Shown here: positions 46,337 through 57,141 of the stretch, in pieces | Numbering within the stretch: the first letter of the stretch is position 1 | How the letters are laid out: every line of letters begins with the position of its first letter | NCBI RefSeq assembly: GCF_019455445.1 | Contig: NZ_JAHWUS010000002.1 | Span: 434,001 to 498,000 of the forward strand | Direction: 5' to 3' | From: Pseudaquidulcibacter saccharophilus | GTDB taxonomy: Bacteria > Pseudomonadota > Alphaproteobacteria > Caulobacterales > Aquidulcibacteraceae | DNA length: 64,000 nucleotides | Notes under the pieces: generated by a model | Database searches by the model: none | Seen by the model: only the letters and a program-made list of their open reading frames with translations | What the model was told of the DNA's origin: nothing | Position numbers and translations under genes: made by a program

Positions 46337-47332
46337 TTATCTTTTTCCCTTATCAAGCAGCCTGCTTAACGCAATGGTTTCGCGTAAAAATTTTGCCTTA
46401 GGCTTTGCCGGGTAGCCAACATATGTTTCACCAGCAGGTACATCGGACAAAACAGCAGATCCAGCCCCGAGTTTTGCGCCTGTCCCAATTTTAAAATGAT
46501 CGCCAATGCCAACACGACCACCCATCATAACATAATCACCAATTTCTACTGAGCCAGATATACCCGCATATGCGGCCATAATCACACCCTTGCCAATTTT
46601 GACATTATGCGCAATATGACAATGGTTATCAGTTTTTGTCATCATACCAATCACAGTGTCATCAAACGCTCCGCGATCAATTGTACAAAGTGCACCAATG
46701 GTCACCGAATCTTGAATAATAACGCGTCCAAATTGTGGGACATCAATTATGCCTTCATCGCCACCAACGACACCAAAACCTGATTTGCCAATAACGCTAT
46801 TAGCACCAATTTTCACATTATCACCAATATAGGCAGCGCTAATTGATACTCCTGAACCAATTTGGCAATTTCTTCCAATTGTTACACCTTCAGAAATAAT
46901 TGAATTTGCGCCAATTATTGATTTTTCACCAATTTCAACATTTTTACCAATAATTGTTCCCGCACCAATAATTGCCCCAGTTTCAATTTTTGCATCTGTT
47001 CTTGAATCAATAGTTGTATATTTATCTAAAACAAATCCTGCGGCGAATTTTGCAAATGAAAAACGTGGTGATTTAACAATTATTGCATTAATGCCTTTGG
47101 GAAGTTTATCAACAAGGCATTGTTTGGTAATAACTAAACCTGCAGATGTTTGTATTTTTCCATCTGCCTTCCACTCTTCACAATAAGTTAAATCTGATAT
47201 TTGTGCACTATCAAGGCTAGTAACACTTGAAATCGAGATTTCTTCATTTCCAATAATTACGCCGCCAATTTGGCTTGCAATATCTTTTGCAAGCATTGGC
47301 GGCATAAAATCATAGAAACGACTATCAATCAT
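46337..47332 (-). CDS. lpxD: UDP-3-O-acylglucosamine N-acyltransferase
   Basis: Third acyl-transfer step of lipid A synthesis. The 331-residue protein has an N-terminal uridine-binding domain (1-100), then many hexapeptide repeats (IGAGTIIGKNVEIGEKSIIG, IGDNVKIGANSVIGKSGFG). The catalytic-His region is DNHCHIAHNVKIGKGVIMA, and MMGGRVGIGDHFKIG is near the end. It starts 8 bp after the ompH stop. Confidence 0.96.
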   Translation of the reverse strand: MIDSRFYDFMPPMLAKDIASQIGGVIIGNEEISISSVTSLDSAQISDLTYCEEWKADGKIQTSAGLVITKQCLVDKLPKGINAIIVKSPRFSFAKFAAGFVLDKYTTIDSRTDAKIETGAIIGAGTIIGKNVEIGEKSIIGANSIISEGVTIGRNCQIGSGVSISAAYIGDNVKIGANSVIGKSGFGVVGGDEGIIDVPQFGRVIIQDSVTIGALCTIDRGAFDDTVIGMMTKTDNHCHIAHNVKIGKGVIMAAYAGISGSVEIGDYVMMGGRVGIGDHFKIGTGAKLGAGSAVLSDVPAGETYVGYPAKPKAKFLRETIALSRLLDKGKR

Positions 47333-47340
47333 AGTTTATT

Positions 47341-47970
47341 TTATTTTTTACCAGGCTGACGTGGAAGTGGTGCGCCTGTTGTTGTAGTTGCAGGTTGCGG
47401 CGCAGCTTTTGGTGCTTCACCTTGTACAGGAACTGACTGGCGTGTAACAGCGATTGTTTTTGTTGTGGCATTCATTTTGGCAACTAAAGTTGACGTTACA
47501 TCAACTGAAGGAACCGCATATGTTACCATTGATGAATCAAGCAATACAGTCGCATTTTTTTCAGCCATTAATGATTTTACAACTGGATCAAGGGCTGTTT
47601 GAAACTTATCAAGGGCATCTTGACGAGTTGCTTGAAGATCCGCAGCAATTTTACGTTTTTTAAGTTCAAAATTTTGCGCACGAACATTCAACGCATCACG
47701 TTGCTTAATAAATGCATCTGATTGTAGTTGAGAAGCAGGCGTTTGCTCAAGACGAGTAACTTCTGCATCAATTGCATTACCTTCAGGAGTAAGTTCTGTC
47801 TTCATTGCATTGGCGATTGTCGCCAATTTATTGTTCATGTCTTTGCCTGCATCAGTAGTAACAATTACTTCTTGTAGGTTTGCAACCAAAACAGATGATG
47901 CAGTCTGCGCAAATGCGCCAGTTCCAACAAGGCTCAATGCAACTACACCTGCGCTAATTAATTTTTTCAT
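47341..47970 (-). CDS. ompH: OmpH/Skp-family periplasmic chaperone
   Basis: A 209-residue protein with a signal peptide (cleaved after GAFAQ, about residue 21) and a long central coiled-coil region (about 50-130), the prongs of the Skp jellyfish fold. The C-terminus is an Ala/Pro/Thr/Gln-rich tail that ends in basic residues (LPRQPGKK). Skp binds unfolded outer-membrane proteins on their way to BamA, encoded just upstream in the same operon. The identity is by position, signal and coiled coil, since the family has low conservation. Confidence 0.85.
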   Translation of the reverse strand: MKKLISAGVVALSLVGTGAFAQTASSVLVANLQEVIVTTDAGKDMNNKLATIANAMKTELTPEGNAIDAEVTRLEQTPASQLQSDAFIKQRDALNVRAQNFELKKRKIAADLQATRQDALDKFQTALDPVVKSLMAEKNATVLLDSSMVTYAVPSVDVTSTLVAKMNATTKTIAVTRQSVPVQGEAPKAAPQPATTTTGAPLPRQPGKK

Positions 47971-48028
47971 TTAATACTCCATTTATTGGCATGTGGCTTA
48001 ACAATAATTTATTTATAGCCCATCTAGC

Positions 48029-50569
48029 CTAGAATTGTGTTGAAGTTGAGAACCTAAAGTTCTCAGTTTTGTCATAATCTTGTTTTGCGAACGGATATGC
48101 AAAGTCAAATCTGATTGGCCCAAATGGCGAAGTCCAGAATACTGAAAGGCCAGCAGATGCACGAAGGGCCATACCATCTCTTGTGGTCGCATATGTACCA
48201 GCAGCAACATCACCAGAATATTTATCGCTCTTATCAAGAACGCCTAATGTGCCAAAATCAGTAAATAGTGACGCTGAAATACCATAAGATTCAGGTAACG
48301 GGGTTGGCACAGTTAATTCAAATGAACCAATTGCGTATGCCTTGCCGCCTAATGCGTCACCATATGTATACGTGACATCATTTGAATAAGTATTCACCCC
48401 ATTGCTGTCAGTTGATACAATTGCGCGATTTGCATAAATACGGCGTGGGCCTACACCAGCAATTTTAAAGCCGCGGAATGATGGGCCACCTTTAAAGAAG
48501 CGGTCAGTAATACGTACCTTATCACCACCAAAACCATCAATATAGCCAACATTCGCTTTTGCACTTGCCGTCCAACCAGGGATAATTCCGTAGTAAACCC
48601 CGCCAGATACTTCGTTTTTAAGGTATTTAACGCCAGTTCCAACACCCGCAAAATCTTGGCTTACATCAACAAAGAAGCCACGTGTTGGTTTAACAGGATT
48701 ATTACGTCTATCCCAATCAAAACTATAACCAAGCATTGAAGTAGTATAGTCACCAGCCGATGCGCAAATAGAATCAGCCGTTGCAAGAATTGCCCCAGTA
48801 CTATCAAAACACGATGAATTCGGAACTTCGATTGTATCGCGACGGAAAGTATAATGTAACCCTATGTTTTTATCCGCTGATAATGGGAAACCAACACGAA
48901 GGTTTGCACCTGTTGAACGGCTTAAGAAGTTTGCATAATTCAAATAGTCTGTTTCAACTGAGAATACGTCAATACCTGCCGCAATATTGCGTCCCATGAA
49001 CCTTGGCTCAGTAAACCTGATATCAATATTTTTGGTATAATAACTTGTAGCAATACGGAAGCGGAAAAACTGCCCACGACCGCGCAGATTACGTTCAGTA
49101 ATTGAAATATCAAATTGGTAAGATTCTTGAGACGAATAACCAACGGAGAATGCCAATTCACCGGTCGGTTGCTCTTCTACTTTAACTTCCACAATTGTTC
49201 TATCAGGAAGCGTGCCCTTCTTTTCTTTAACATCAACTTCTTTAAAGAAACCAAGCGCTTGAATACGGTTTTTAGAAGCATCCATAAGAACGCGGTTAAA
49301 TGCATCGCCTTCTGAAATTCTCAATTCACGACGTACAACATTATCAAGAGTAGCTGTGTTACCGATAATATCAATACGTTCAATATAGACGCGTGGCCCT
49401 TCATCAACATCAAATTGAATATCAACTGTATGATTTTCAGGGTTTGCAACTTCACGAGGTCTTACATCAACGAACGCATAGCCTTTTGAACCAGCCGCAA
49501 ATGTAATAGCTTCAATTGCTTTATCTATTTGGTCTTTAACATAAAGCTTGCCTGTTTTTACCGGGACAATAGCTTTTAAAGCATCGGTTGAAAGGCGATC
49601 AAGCTGTGTATTTACTTTAATATCACCAAATCGATATTTACCGCCTTCATCAATAGTAAAGGTCAGATAGAAATCTTTTTGATCTGGCGTTAGTTCAGCA
49701 ACAGCTGATTTAATGTTAAAATCATAATAACCGTTATTAAGATAGAATTTTGTCAATTCTTCACGGTCATATTCTAATTTATCGGGATCATAATTGTCGC
49801 GGGTTGAAAAGAATTTATACCATTTTGATTCTTGTGTTGCTATTACACCCTTCAAATCTTTGTCTGAAAACGCGTTATTGCCGATAAAATTAATATCACG
49901 AACGCCAGTTTTAGCGCCTTCTTGTATTTCGAAAATCAAGTCCACGCGATTCTGTGGCAATTCTTTAATTTTAGGAGTGATTACCGCGCCAAAATGACCA
50001 GAACGTCTATATAGTTCAATAATACGTTTTTTATCGGCCTGAACACGCCCTAAAGAAAACCATGCACGAGGCTTGATTTGAACCTCTTTTTCAAGTTTTT
50101 CTTTTGTAAGAGATTTTTGCCCTTCGAACAAGACTTGGTTAATTGTTGGGTTTTCAACAACTTTAATAGCCAATACATCGCCGCGTTGCTCAAACTTTAC
50201 GTCCGCAAAAAAACCTGTCGCAAACAGTGCCTTTAGTGAAATATCTACGCGCTCAGAATCAAATGCCTCGCCAGGAGAAATGGCAACATATGCAAGAATG
50301 GTTTCTGTTTCCACACGTTGATTGCCTTCGACAACAATTGATTTGATGATGTCGGGTGCTTTTTGTGGCGCAGGCGCCTCCTGCGGAGCAGCAGCAGGCG
50401 CAGGTTGTGCAGGAAGCACTTTTTCAACTTTGCCCTTTGTTTTTACAGTATTCTTCTTTGCAGCTTGTGCAAATGCATCTGTATAAGACATGCTGCTTGC
50501 CAATAAAACAAAGCCCGCTACGCTCAAGTAGGCACTCTTTTTTATTGTTATTCGTTTTTGCGAAACCAT
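48029..50569 (-). CDS. bamA: Outer membrane protein assembly factor BamA
   Basis: Omp85 protein (846 residues from ATG 50569) that folds and inserts beta-barrel proteins. A signal peptide ends near MSYTDAFAQA. An Ala/Pro/Lys linker precedes five POTRA domains (from IKSIVVEGNQRVETETILA to about 430), and the 16-strand barrel runs to the C-terminal phenylalanine in FRFSTSTQF. The RGF/RGFK region (SFRGFKIAGVGPR) in the barrel is the conserved L6 VRGF-type motif. ATG 50569 has an AAGG site; ATG 50590 would add seven residues with no site. Confidence 0.96.
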   Translation of the reverse strand: MVSQKRITIKKSAYLSVAGFVLLASSMSYTDAFAQAAKKNTVKTKGKVEKVLPAQPAPAAAPQEAPAPQKAPDIIKSIVVEGNQRVETETILAYVAISPGEAFDSERVDISLKALFATGFFADVKFEQRGDVLAIKVVENPTINQVLFEGQKSLTKEKLEKEVQIKPRAWFSLGRVQADKKRIIELYRRSGHFGAVITPKIKELPQNRVDLIFEIQEGAKTGVRDINFIGNNAFSDKDLKGVIATQESKWYKFFSTRDNYDPDKLEYDREELTKFYLNNGYYDFNIKSAVAELTPDQKDFYLTFTIDEGGKYRFGDIKVNTQLDRLSTDALKAIVPVKTGKLYVKDQIDKAIEAITFAAGSKGYAFVDVRPREVANPENHTVDIQFDVDEGPRVYIERIDIIGNTATLDNVVRRELRISEGDAFNRVLMDASKNRIQALGFFKEVDVKEKKGTLPDRTIVEVKVEEQPTGELAFSVGYSSQESYQFDISITERNLRGRGQFFRFRIATSYYTKNIDIRFTEPRFMGRNIAAGIDVFSVETDYLNYANFLSRSTGANLRVGFPLSADKNIGLHYTFRRDTIEVPNSSCFDSTGAILATADSICASAGDYTTSMLGYSFDWDRRNNPVKPTRGFFVDVSQDFAGVGTGVKYLKNEVSGGVYYGIIPGWTASAKANVGYIDGFGGDKVRITDRFFKGGPSFRGFKIAGVGPRRIYANRAIVSTDSNGVNTYSNDVTYTYGDALGGKAYAIGSFELTVPTPLPESYGISASLFTDFGTLGVLDKSDKYSGDVAAGTYATTRDGMALRASAGLSVFWTSPFGPIRFDFAYPFAKQDYDKTENFRFSTSTQF

Positions 50570-50714
50570 AAATATAACCTTTGTTGGCATTTGTTAGCCA
50601 ATATATTGCCAGATGCCTAGTATTTTATACATTGTTTTTTGTGTAGAATTCACACTTCAAAAACTTATGTAGTCTAATTTACCATAACAATTGAACTTAA
50701 TTTTCCGCAATAAA

Positions 50715-51929
50715 TCAGCCCATACCAGCAATAGAATGAATTCCCCGGAAAATCCCCGTTCTTTCTATATCCTGAAATGTTGCAAAAACAAACAAAATCA
50801 TTAAGCATGCAAAGCCGACCTTATAACTAGCAATCTGAACTGATTGTGGAACAGGTTTCCCCCGCAACCCTTCTAGCGCATAAAAAACTAAATGTCCGCC
50901 ATCAAGAATTGGTAGCGGCAATAAGTTCATAAAGCCAATCGCAACCGATAAAACACATGCCAATTGAATTAAGCCTAATGATAATGCCTCAAGTTTTAAC
51001 AATGCGCCTGCATCGTGACCGACACTATCAATTGAGTTTTTAGCAACCATGCCAGCACTTTGACCGATTCCTAATGGTCCGCTCAAGTGACCAAGTGACA
51101 TTGCGCCACGGAATAAGGCACCAATAAATTTAACTTGTGTTGAAATAATCTGATAGGTTTTCTCAGTGGCTTTTTGAAGTGCTGTTATAGGGTTATATTT
51201 TACATTGTAGCTATATTTTGGATTATCACTCAAACCAATTCCGATTGCACCTTGCGTCTCTTTGTCACCAAATGGCGTTTCACGTGCCACAACCTGCGGA
51301 ACTACATCGATATATACATGTTGATTATTGCGAAGAATATCTAATTTTAACGTTTCGCCGCCAGATGTAATAATGGTTCTCTGTAAATCTTGAATACTAT
51401 CAACTTTTTGACCGTTAACTGTAAGAACTTCGTCACCAACAAGAACTCCAGCTTTATAAGCAGCACCATCAGGCATCACCATTTCAATCACTGGCTTATG
51501 AATTATTTCACCATATGATAGAAGCAATGTTGCAAAAACTAATATTGAGAATAAAAAATTTGAAAACGGGCCGGCGGCCGCTACAAGGGCACGAACCCAA
51601 ACCGGCATATTATGGAAATGACCCTTTTCATTATCTTCAACAACATCAGCTATTGCATAAGATTCATCTGGAAAAGATGTACCATCTTTATCGCCTGCGA
51701 ACTGCACGAAGCCACCAAGTGGATAGGCACCAATACGCCATTCAACACCATCTTTGTCCGTCCAACCCAAAAGTTTTGGACCAAAACCAAGCGAAAATTT
51801 ATCTATTTTAACGCCCAACCACTTTGCGACTTGGAAATGCCCAAATTCATGCACAAAGACAACGATTGATAGAACGATTAGAAAAGAAAAAACACTTAGA
51901 AGAAAATAAACCATACCATTATCTAACAA
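50715..51929 (-). CDS. rseP: RseP-type site-2 zinc metalloprotease
   Basis: Intramembrane zinc protease that cleaves anti-sigma factors and remnant signal peptides. The zinc motif HEFGH is at 27-31 in the first membrane segment, then a PDZ domain (about 150-210, GAAYKAGVLVGDEVLTVNG), and near the end the second metal motif MNLLPLPILDGGHL. The start at TTG 51929 has a GGAG site and overlaps dxr by 11 bp; ATG 51914 (MVYFLL) is an alternative without a site. The gene lies between dxr and bamA, as in most proteobacteria. Confidence 0.94.
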   Translation of the reverse strand: MLDNGMVYFLLSVFSFLIVLSIVVFVHEFGHFQVAKWLGVKIDKFSLGFGPKLLGWTDKDGVEWRIGAYPLGGFVQFAGDKDGTSFPDESYAIADVVEDNEKGHFHNMPVWVRALVAAAGPFSNFLFSILVFATLLLSYGEIIHKPVIEMVMPDGAAYKAGVLVGDEVLTVNGQKVDSIQDLQRTIITSGGETLKLDILRNNQHVYIDVVPQVVARETPFGDKETQGAIGIGLSDNPKYSYNVKYNPITALQKATEKTYQIISTQVKFIGALFRGAMSLGHLSGPLGIGQSAGMVAKNSIDSVGHDAGALLKLEALSLGLIQLACVLSVAIGFMNLLPLPILDGGHLVFYALEGLRGKPVPQSVQIASYKVGFACLMILFVFATFQDIERTGIFRGIHSIAGMG

Positions 51930-53121
51930 CGCCAGTCTCCATTTGCCTCATCGCAACAAATTCAAGCGCTTTTCTCCTTGCTGCATCATCACAATCAATA
52001 ATAAGCTCATAATCATCAGCTCTGTCAATTGATGAAAAATTAAATTTAGAATTTAATACATCTTCAACTATAGCAGCAATCTCGAAAAACTTAATTTTAC
52101 GGTTCAAAAATGATTCAACCGCAACCTCATTTGCTGCATTAAGCAATGTTGATGCCAATCCACCCTGCTCTGCTGCATCTCGTGCAATTCTTAGTGCAGG
52201 GAATTTCTGTGTATCTGGCTTCAAGAATTGTAAATCAGGGGCATCAGCCAAAGATAAACGTGGTGTAGATATGTTAATTCTCTCTGGATACGCCATGCAA
52301 TATGAAATTGGAATCCTCATATCTGGGGTACCCATCTGTGCCAAAACTGAACCATCTTCATAACAAACCATTGAATGAACAATTGATTGGGGATGTATTA
52401 GAATATCAATTTTGGTTGCGGGCATTTTGAATAAATGACAGGCTTCTATTAACTCTAGCCCTTTATTCATCATTGTTGCGCTATCAACAGAAATTTTTTG
52501 CCCCATGCTCCAGTTCGGATGTTTACACGCCTGCTCAGGGGTTGCATTTTGAATAACTTCAGGCGTTGAATTATAAAAAGGTCCGCCAGAAGCTGTAAGT
52601 ATTAGTTTCTCAACATTTTTTTTATTCAAAACCTGAAAAATTGCATTATGTTCAGAATCAACAGGAAGAATTGTAGCAGCATTTTGTGCGGCCTTTTGCA
52701 TAAAATAATCGCCGGCACTTACCAAGCATTCTTTATTCGCCAGAAGAATTGTTGCACCACGTTCAACCGCTTTTATAGTTGGCATTAATCCCGCAAAGCC
52801 AACAATTGCTGCCATAACCATATCACTTTGTATGGACGCTGCTTCTAATAGCGCACCCTTACCCGCACCACATTTGATACCATGTGGCGAAAGTGCTGAT
52901 TTTAATTCTGAATATTTTTCTTCATCAGCAATCGCAACGAACTCTGGTTTAAATTCAATTGCAATTTTTATTAAATCATCAACATTATTATTTGCTGTAA
53001 TTGCCTTTAATTCATATTTCACATCTGAATTAGGCTTTTTATTTATTTCACGAATTATCGCAATTGTCGAACAACCTATCGATCCGGTTGCACCTAAAAT
53101 ACTTATTGTTTTTAAATTCAT
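51919..53121 (-). CDS. dxr: 1-deoxy-D-xylulose 5-phosphate reductoisomerase
   Basis: NADPH- and metal-dependent enzyme that makes MEP, the committed step of the non-mevalonate isoprenoid pathway. It feeds UppS, encoded two genes upstream. The 400-residue protein has ILGATGSIGCST, LLANKECLVSAGD, the metal-binding PVDSEHNAIFQ, and KISVDSATMMNKGLELIEA. Its start overlaps the cdsA stop by 4 bp. Confidence 0.97.
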   Translation of the reverse strand: MNLKTISILGATGSIGCSTIAIIREINKKPNSDVKYELKAITANNNVDDLIKIAIEFKPEFVAIADEEKYSELKSALSPHGIKCGAGKGALLEAASIQSDMVMAAIVGFAGLMPTIKAVERGATILLANKECLVSAGDYFMQKAAQNAATILPVDSEHNAIFQVLNKKNVEKLILTASGGPFYNSTPEVIQNATPEQACKHPNWSMGQKISVDSATMMNKGLELIEACHLFKMPATKIDILIHPQSIVHSMVCYEDGSVLAQMGTPDMRIPISYCMAYPERINISTPRLSLADAPDLQFLKPDTQKFPALRIARDAAEQGGLASTLLNAANEVAVESFLNRKIKFFEIAAIVEDVLNSKFNFSSIDRADDYELIIDCDDAARRKALEFVAMRQMETGVVR

Positions 53122-53963
53122 TTCAATAGTGCCGCCACTAAGGGTATGCTTAGAATTATACTAAACACTAACCCTGCTGAAAGATGCCCATCCATGCGAT
53201 CCAAAAGCCCGCCATGACCAGGAATTAGTTTTGACGTATCTTTTACGCCAAAGTATCGTTTTATCATAGATTCAATTAAATCACCAATCTGTGTAGCGAG
53301 TGACAATACCAAACCCACCATTGACCAGTTACCAATCGTCTTAAACAAATTGCCTGGATTTAAAAAAATATTTGCTAAAACCGAATATAATGCTGCCGCA
53401 GCAATTCCGGTAACAATTCCGCCAATAAATCCTGACCATGTTTTATTGGGACTAACAACAGGGAATAATTTGGGGCCTTTTAATAGCCTGCCGAATGCAT
53501 ATGCAGAAGAATCTGTTGCCCACACGACTGAAAACAAGCCAAAAATATATAAAAGTCCATTCGCATCATCCATTCGCAAAGATGCGAGTGCAAATGCACA
53601 AATAGCAAAATAAGCACCGGCTATTGCACCAAGTAGCTTACCACGCCAACCAACGAACATTAGCGCAGCAATATAAACCACACATGAAAGAACTTCTATT
53701 CCTGTTTGACCAATAACAAATGCAAAACCACAAACCATTGCAATTGCAGTTGTAATATTTCTAGCGCGCTTTGATACCCCAGTAAGCATCGACCATTCGA
53801 ATGCAATGATTGCGGATACAATTGATGAGGCCAATGCCCACAAAAAACCACCCATAATTGCGGCAGCTAAACTACTACCCATTAAAAGAAATGAGTATAT
53901 AACCCTTTGACGTAATTCATTATTTTTACTTTTCTCAATAACAGGCGGTGTAGTTTGATTCAT
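53118..53963 (-). CDS. cdsA: Phosphatidate cytidylyltransferase
   Basis: Polytopic membrane enzyme (281 residues, about eight hydrophobic segments) that converts phosphatidic acid and CTP to CDP-diacylglycerol. The C-terminal signature is visible in SMIKRYFGVKDTSKLIPGHGG followed by LLDRMDGHLSAGLVFS. Another conserved block is VSPNKTWSGFIGG. The gene overlaps dxr and starts 3 bp after the uppS stop. Confidence 0.95.
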   Translation of the reverse strand: MNQTTPPVIEKSKNNELRQRVIYSFLLMGSSLAAAIMGGFLWALASSIVSAIIAFEWSMLTGVSKRARNITTAIAMVCGFAFVIGQTGIEVLSCVVYIAALMFVGWRGKLLGAIAGAYFAICAFALASLRMDDANGLLYIFGLFSVVWATDSSAYAFGRLLKGPKLFPVVSPNKTWSGFIGGIVTGIAAAALYSVLANIFLNPGNLFKTIGNWSMVGLVLSLATQIGDLIESMIKRYFGVKDTSKLIPGHGGLLDRMDGHLSAGLVFSIILSIPLVAALLK

Positions 53964-53966
53964 AAA

Positions 53967-54740
53967 CTAAAGTCCCCCATAACGTCTTTTTCGGCTAGAA
54001 TATTCTTCTAACGCAATTATGAGGTCATTTTCTTTAAAATCTGGCCAAAGAACATCAAGAAATACAAATTCTGAATAAGCGCTTTGCCACAAAAGGAAAT
54101 TGGATAGTCTTTTTTCGCCTGCAGTTCTGATTATCAAATCTGGATTTGGTATTTCACGATTGAACAAATAATCTTGAAATAAGTTCTCATTGATATTTTC
54201 AATTTGCAAATTGCCATTTTTGACATCAGTAGCAATTTTTTTTGTTGCATCGATAATTTCGGCCTGTCCGCCGTAATTAAAGCAAATAACAAGATTTAGC
54301 TTATCATTATTACGAGTTTCATCTTGAACAATATCGATAAGTTTAAGTATTTCATCAGAAAGGCCTTCGCGACGACCTTGTATGATTACTTTTACGTTAT
54401 TCGCTTTTAATCTTGCTAAATCGCTTTTGACAAATTGTTTTAAAAGCGCAAATAGACCTTCAACTTCTTCAGTTGGACGACGCCAGTTTTCTGTCGAAAA
54501 TGCGTAAACAGATAGTGTCTTTATGCCAAAATTTGGAACAGCCTCAACAAGTCGCCTTAAAGCATCTACACCTGCTTTATGTCCGAATGCACGTGGCATA
54601 AATTTATTTTTAGCCCAACGCCCATTTCCATCCATAATCACTGCTATATGTTTTGGCGCAGTCGCAATTACCTCATCCGATGAATTTGCAGGCAATTCAC
54701 CGTCAAGTTTTTCATTTGGTAATGGTGAGGTAATTGCCAT
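53967..54740 (-). CDS. uppS: Undecaprenyl diphosphate synthase
   Basis: cis-Prenyltransferase (257 residues) that makes the C55 carrier for peptidoglycan and O-antigen. HIAVIMDGNGRWAKNKFMPR carries the catalytic D37, followed by GHKAG, YAFSTENWRRP, and LIIRTAGEKRLSNFLLWQS near the end. It lies 12 bp after frr. The family's usual order frr-uppS-cdsA-dxr is kept. Confidence 0.97.
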   Translation of the reverse strand: MAITSPLPNEKLDGELPANSSDEVIATAPKHIAVIMDGNGRWAKNKFMPRAFGHKAGVDALRRLVEAVPNFGIKTLSVYAFSTENWRRPTEEVEGLFALLKQFVKSDLARLKANNVKVIIQGRREGLSDEILKLIDIVQDETRNNDKLNLVICFNYGGQAEIIDATKKIATDVKNGNLQIENINENLFQDYLFNREIPNPDLIIRTAGEKRLSNFLLWQSAYSEFVFLDVLWPDFKENDLIIALEEYSSRKRRYGGL

Positions 54741-54752
54741 TTATTTCTATTT

Positions 54753-55310
54753 CTAAACCTGCATAATTTCTTCTTCTTTTGCCTTTAACATAGTATCAAC
54801 TTGTTTAACAAAAGAATCTGTAGCTTCCTGAACTAAAGTAGATTGTTTCTTATGTTCATCTTCGCCAATTTTTTTGTCTTTCTCAAGTTTTTTTAACTCT
54901 TCGTTACCGTCACGGCGAACGTTGCGAATAGCCACACGCGCAGTTTCGGCATATTTACCGGCAAGTTTAACCAATTCCTTACGACGCTCTTCATTAAGTG
55001 GAGGAATTGGAAGACGAATTGTTTGTCCATCAACAATTGGATTAAGCCCTAATTGTGAATTACGAATCGCCTTTTCAATTGAAACAATTACTCCCTTATC
55101 CCAAGCAGTAATCATCAACATTCTTGGCTCTGGCACTGAAACTGAACCAACCTGATTCAGTGGCACTGTTGAGCCATAGGCATCTACTTCAATTGTATCA
55201 AGCAACCCAGCATTGGCACGCCCTGTGCGAAGCCCTTGGAATTCGGTTTTAAGAGAAGATAATGCGCCTTCCATGCGGCGTTTTAGATCATTAATATTAA
55301 ATTCACTCAT
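54753..55310 (-). CDS. frr: Ribosome recycling factor
   Basis: A 185-residue L-shaped protein that with EF-G splits post-termination ribosomes. It opens with [20 protein letters not shown], followed by [12 protein letters not shown] and the hinge-adjacent block [20 protein letters not shown], and ends in a long helix. The length is the family norm. It follows pyrH by 23 bp. Confidence 0.97.
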   Translation of the reverse strand: MSEFNINDLKRRMEGALSSLKTEFQGLRTGRANAGLLDTIEVDAYGSTVPLNQVGSVSVPEPRMLMITAWDKGVIVSIEKAIRNSQLGLNPIVDGQTIRLPIPPLNEERRKELVKLAGKYAETARVAIRNVRRDGNEELKKLEKDKKIGEDEHKKQSTLVQEATDSFVKQVDTMLKAKEEEIMQV

Positions 55311-55333
55311 TTTAATGTTCCATCTATGTAAAA

Positions 55334-56071
55334 TTACTTACCATGTATAGTGGTGCAAATACCTTTTCCGTCAATCACTTCTTTCAGGCGGCCTTTATGG
55401 CGAATATTGAATACAATGATTGGGATATTATTTTCACGCATTAACGAAATGGCCGTAGCGTCCATTATTTTAAGATTTTTGCTTAACACATCTGTATATG
55501 AAAGCTCTTCATAACGTTTAGCATCTGGTTCTTTTTTCGGGTCAGCTTCATAGACGCCATCAACACCAGTTCCCTTTAGTAAACAGTCACAACCCATTTC
55601 AGCAGCACGCAGTGCCGCTCCGGTATCTGTTGTAAAGAACGGGCTTCCGACACCTGCCGCAAATATAACTACACGCCCTTTTTCCATATGTCTTTGCGCA
55701 CGACGTCTGATATATGGTTCACATACAGTTGCCATTGGTATTGCCGATTGAACACGGGTTGGAACCCCAATTCCTTCTAATGCACTTTGCATTGCCAAGG
55801 CATTCATAATTGTAGCCAACATCCCCATGTAATCAGCACTTGCACGTTCCATACCTTGCGCTGAACCAGAAACACCACGAAAGATATTACCACCACCAAT
55901 AACAAGGCAAATTTCTATGCCTTCGTCGTAAACCTCTTTAACTTCTTTAGCAAAACTCAGACAAGTTGCAGGATCTATTCCAAAGGCATTCGGCCCCATC
56001 AAAGCTTCACCAGACATCTTAAGCAATATACGTTTGCATTTAGTCTTTTGTATGGTTTGTGAATTTGTCAT
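55334..56071 (-). CDS. pyrH: Uridylate kinase
   Basis: Hexameric bacterial UMP kinase of the amino-acid kinase fold, 245 residues from ATG 56071 (MTNSQTIQ). The longer frame from 56113 adds 14 atypical residues. [13 protein letters not shown] binds phosphate; [25 protein letters not shown] and [19 protein letters not shown] follow. The ATG has a GGGG-type site. A terminator-like stem separates it from tsf. Confidence 0.96.
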   Translation of the reverse strand: MTNSQTIQKTKCKRILLKMSGEALMGPNAFGIDPATCLSFAKEVKEVYDEGIEICLVIGGGNIFRGVSGSAQGMERASADYMGMLATIMNALAMQSALEGIGVPTRVQSAIPMATVCEPYIRRRAQRHMEKGRVVIFAAGVGSPFFTTDTGAALRAAEMGCDCLLKGTGVDGVYEADPKKEPDAKRYEELSYTDVLSKNLKIMDATAISLMRENNIPIIVFNIRHKGRLKEVIDGKGICTTIHGK

Positions 56072-56137
56072 GTTAAATCGCCCCGATATTTTTTCCCTAT
56101 TAGCATGAATCAATTTTTATTAAAGTAACCGAATGCT

Positions 56138-56168
56138 AAAAAGGCGGCATGCAACGCACACCGCCCTT
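56138..56168 (-). terminator. Terminator between tsf and pyrH
   Basis: Arms 56143-56152 and 56156-56165 form a 10-bp GC-rich stem with two G-T pairs and a 3-base loop. On the minus strand a run of five T follows. It lies about 25 bp after the tsf stop, so part of rpsB-tsf transcription likely ends here while pyrH is reached by read-through or by a promoter before 56071. Confidence 0.8.
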
Positions 56169-56190
56169 TATAAAACCGATTTTTATTAAA

Positions 56191-57102
56191 TTATGCGCCA
56201 GAAGTCATAGAAGCAACTTCAGCAGCAAAATCATCTTCTTTTTTCTCGATGCCTTCACCAAGTTTAAAGATTGCAAAGCCAGTTACTTTTGCTTTACCAC
56301 CGGTTGCTTCTTTAACAAAAGCTTCAACAGTCTGGTCAGGGTTCATAACAAATGGCTGTTTAAGAAGAACAACTTCTTCTTCATATTTGCGCATGCGGCC
56401 TTCAATCATTTTTTCGATAACCGCTTCTGGTTTTCCAGATTCACGTGCAAGTTCCATTTGAACATGACGTTCGCGCTCAACAATAGCAGGATCAAGGTCG
56501 TCTGAAGAAAGCGCAAGTGGTGCAGTCGCCGCAACGTGCATTGCAACTTTACGACCAACTTCAGTTAATTCAGTAGCATCGCCTTCACCTTCAACACCAA
56601 CCAAAACGCCAATGCGACCAAGGCCAGTAGCGATTGCAGAGTGGGTATATGGCGCAACAACACCGTTTGCAACTTCAACTTTTTTCATACGACGCAATGT
56701 CATATTTTCGCCAATTGTTGCAATCAAATTGGTAAGATATTCATCAACTGTACCATTGTCAGTTGCTTTTGTTTTAAGGTCTTCAACATCAGAAGCACCA
56801 AAAGCAAGGTCAGTAATTGTTGTTGCTGCTTTTTGGAAATGCTCGTTACGTGAAACGAAATCGGTTTCCGCATTAAGCTCAACAAGAACACCAGTTTTAC
56901 CATTTACAGCAACGGCAACCAAGCCCTCAGCAGCTACGCGGTCAGCTTTTTTAGCAGCTTTTGAAAGACCTTTTGCACGCAACCAATCAACGGCTGCTTC
57001 AAGATCACCTGCAGTTTCTGCAAGTGCTTTTTTACAATCCATCATACCTACGCCAGTTTTTTCACGTAGTTCTTTTACTAATCCTGCGGTGATCTCGGCC
57101 AT
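56191..57102 (-). CDS. tsf: Elongation factor Ts
   Basis: GDP-exchange factor for EF-Tu, 303 residues. The N-terminal UBA-like domain has [19 protein letters not shown] with the [12 protein letters not shown] block. The core has [16 protein letters not shown], which contains the TDFV EF-Tu contact, and the C-terminal block is [16 protein letters not shown]. It follows rpsB by 70 bp with a hairpin in between. Confidence 0.97.
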   Translation of the reverse strand: MAEITAGLVKELREKTGVGMMDCKKALAETAGDLEAAVDWLRAKGLSKAAKKADRVAAEGLVAVAVNGKTGVLVELNAETDFVSRNEHFQKAATTITDLAFGASDVEDLKTKATDNGTVDEYLTNLIATIGENMTLRRMKKVEVANGVVAPYTHSAIATGLGRIGVLVGVEGEGDATELTEVGRKVAMHVAATAPLALSSDDLDPAIVERERHVQMELARESGKPEAVIEKMIEGRMRKYEEEVVLLKQPFVMNPDQTVEAFVKEATGGKAKVTGFAIFKLGEGIEKKEDDFAAEVASMTSGA

Positions 57103-57141
57103 TGCCGGTCTCCTCTATTCTATGTGGTTAAATGAATATGG